This document shows positions 5,817-5,839 of a DNA stretch of 5,839 bases, one piece after another (within the stretch, counting starts at the first letter, position 1; every line of letters starts with the position of its first letter). Source of the stretch: CBDVAK01 sp965371945. Its GTDB lineage: Bacteria > Pseudomonadota > Gammaproteobacteria > Competibacterales > JAHEDQ01. The stretch spans positions 1 through 5,839 of the forward strand of contig CBDVAK010000232.1 in NCBI GenBank assembly GCA_965371945.1, read 5' to 3'. The notes under the pieces are model-generated. The model was not told the origin of the DNA, searched no databases, and worked only from the letters and a program-made list of their open reading frames with translations. Both the position numbers and the translations under genes were made by a program.

Positions 5817-5839
5817 CTCGTGACCCCTTAGCGGAATAG

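Overview
The window looks like part of the chromosome of a GC-rich, sulfur-oxidising proteobacterium. A gammaproteobacterium of the purple-sulfur or thiotrophic kind is the likeliest guess, inferred from a full SoxB next to a proteobacterial-type ComB homologue. It holds three complete genes, one gene cut by the left edge, one probable gene remnant and two notable intergenic secondary-structure blocks.

Left part (1-734): a ComB-family gene (2-phosphosulfolactate phosphatase family) runs leftward off the edge. Between it and the next gene, which points the other way, lie about 370 bases without a convincing gene. That gap holds a strong nested inverted repeat: 20-nt arms at 549-568 and 621-640, with an inner 8-bp hairpin at 572-591.

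Middle (735-4237): two genes on the + strand, 92 bases apart and probably co-transcribed. The first encodes a 12-helix-type membrane transporter of the BT1 (folate/biopterin transporter) branch of the major facilitator superfamily. The second encodes SoxB, the Tat-exported dimanganese thiosulfohydrolase of the periplasmic Sox pathway. No other sox gene is visible, so SoxXA, SoxYZ and the rest must be encoded elsewhere. A 12-bp bulged stem occupies most of the gap and ends just before the soxB ribosome binding site.

Right part (4238-5839): base composition drops. Hand counts of GC are 39/60 at 1861-1920 and 38/60 at 3361-3420, against 27/60 at 4441-4500, 31/60 at 4681-4740 and 30/60 at 5041-5100. 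At the switch lies a short helix-turn-helix fragment resembling the C-terminal end of a transposase. Beyond it, on the - strand, is a complete alanine dehydrogenase/transhydrogenase-fold oxidoreductase closest to N5-(carboxyethyl)ornithine synthase, with its own recognisable promoter. I read this segment as probably acquired.

Functionally, SoxB hydrolyses the sulfane-sulfonate group bound to SoxYZ in the periplasm. A metabolic link of the BT1 transporter and the ComB homologue to sulfur oxidation is suggested only by position. The opine-dehydrogenase-like gene appears unrelated. I found no clearly new multi-gene system; the most unexplained items are the 524-681 structured element and the BT1-soxB pairing.
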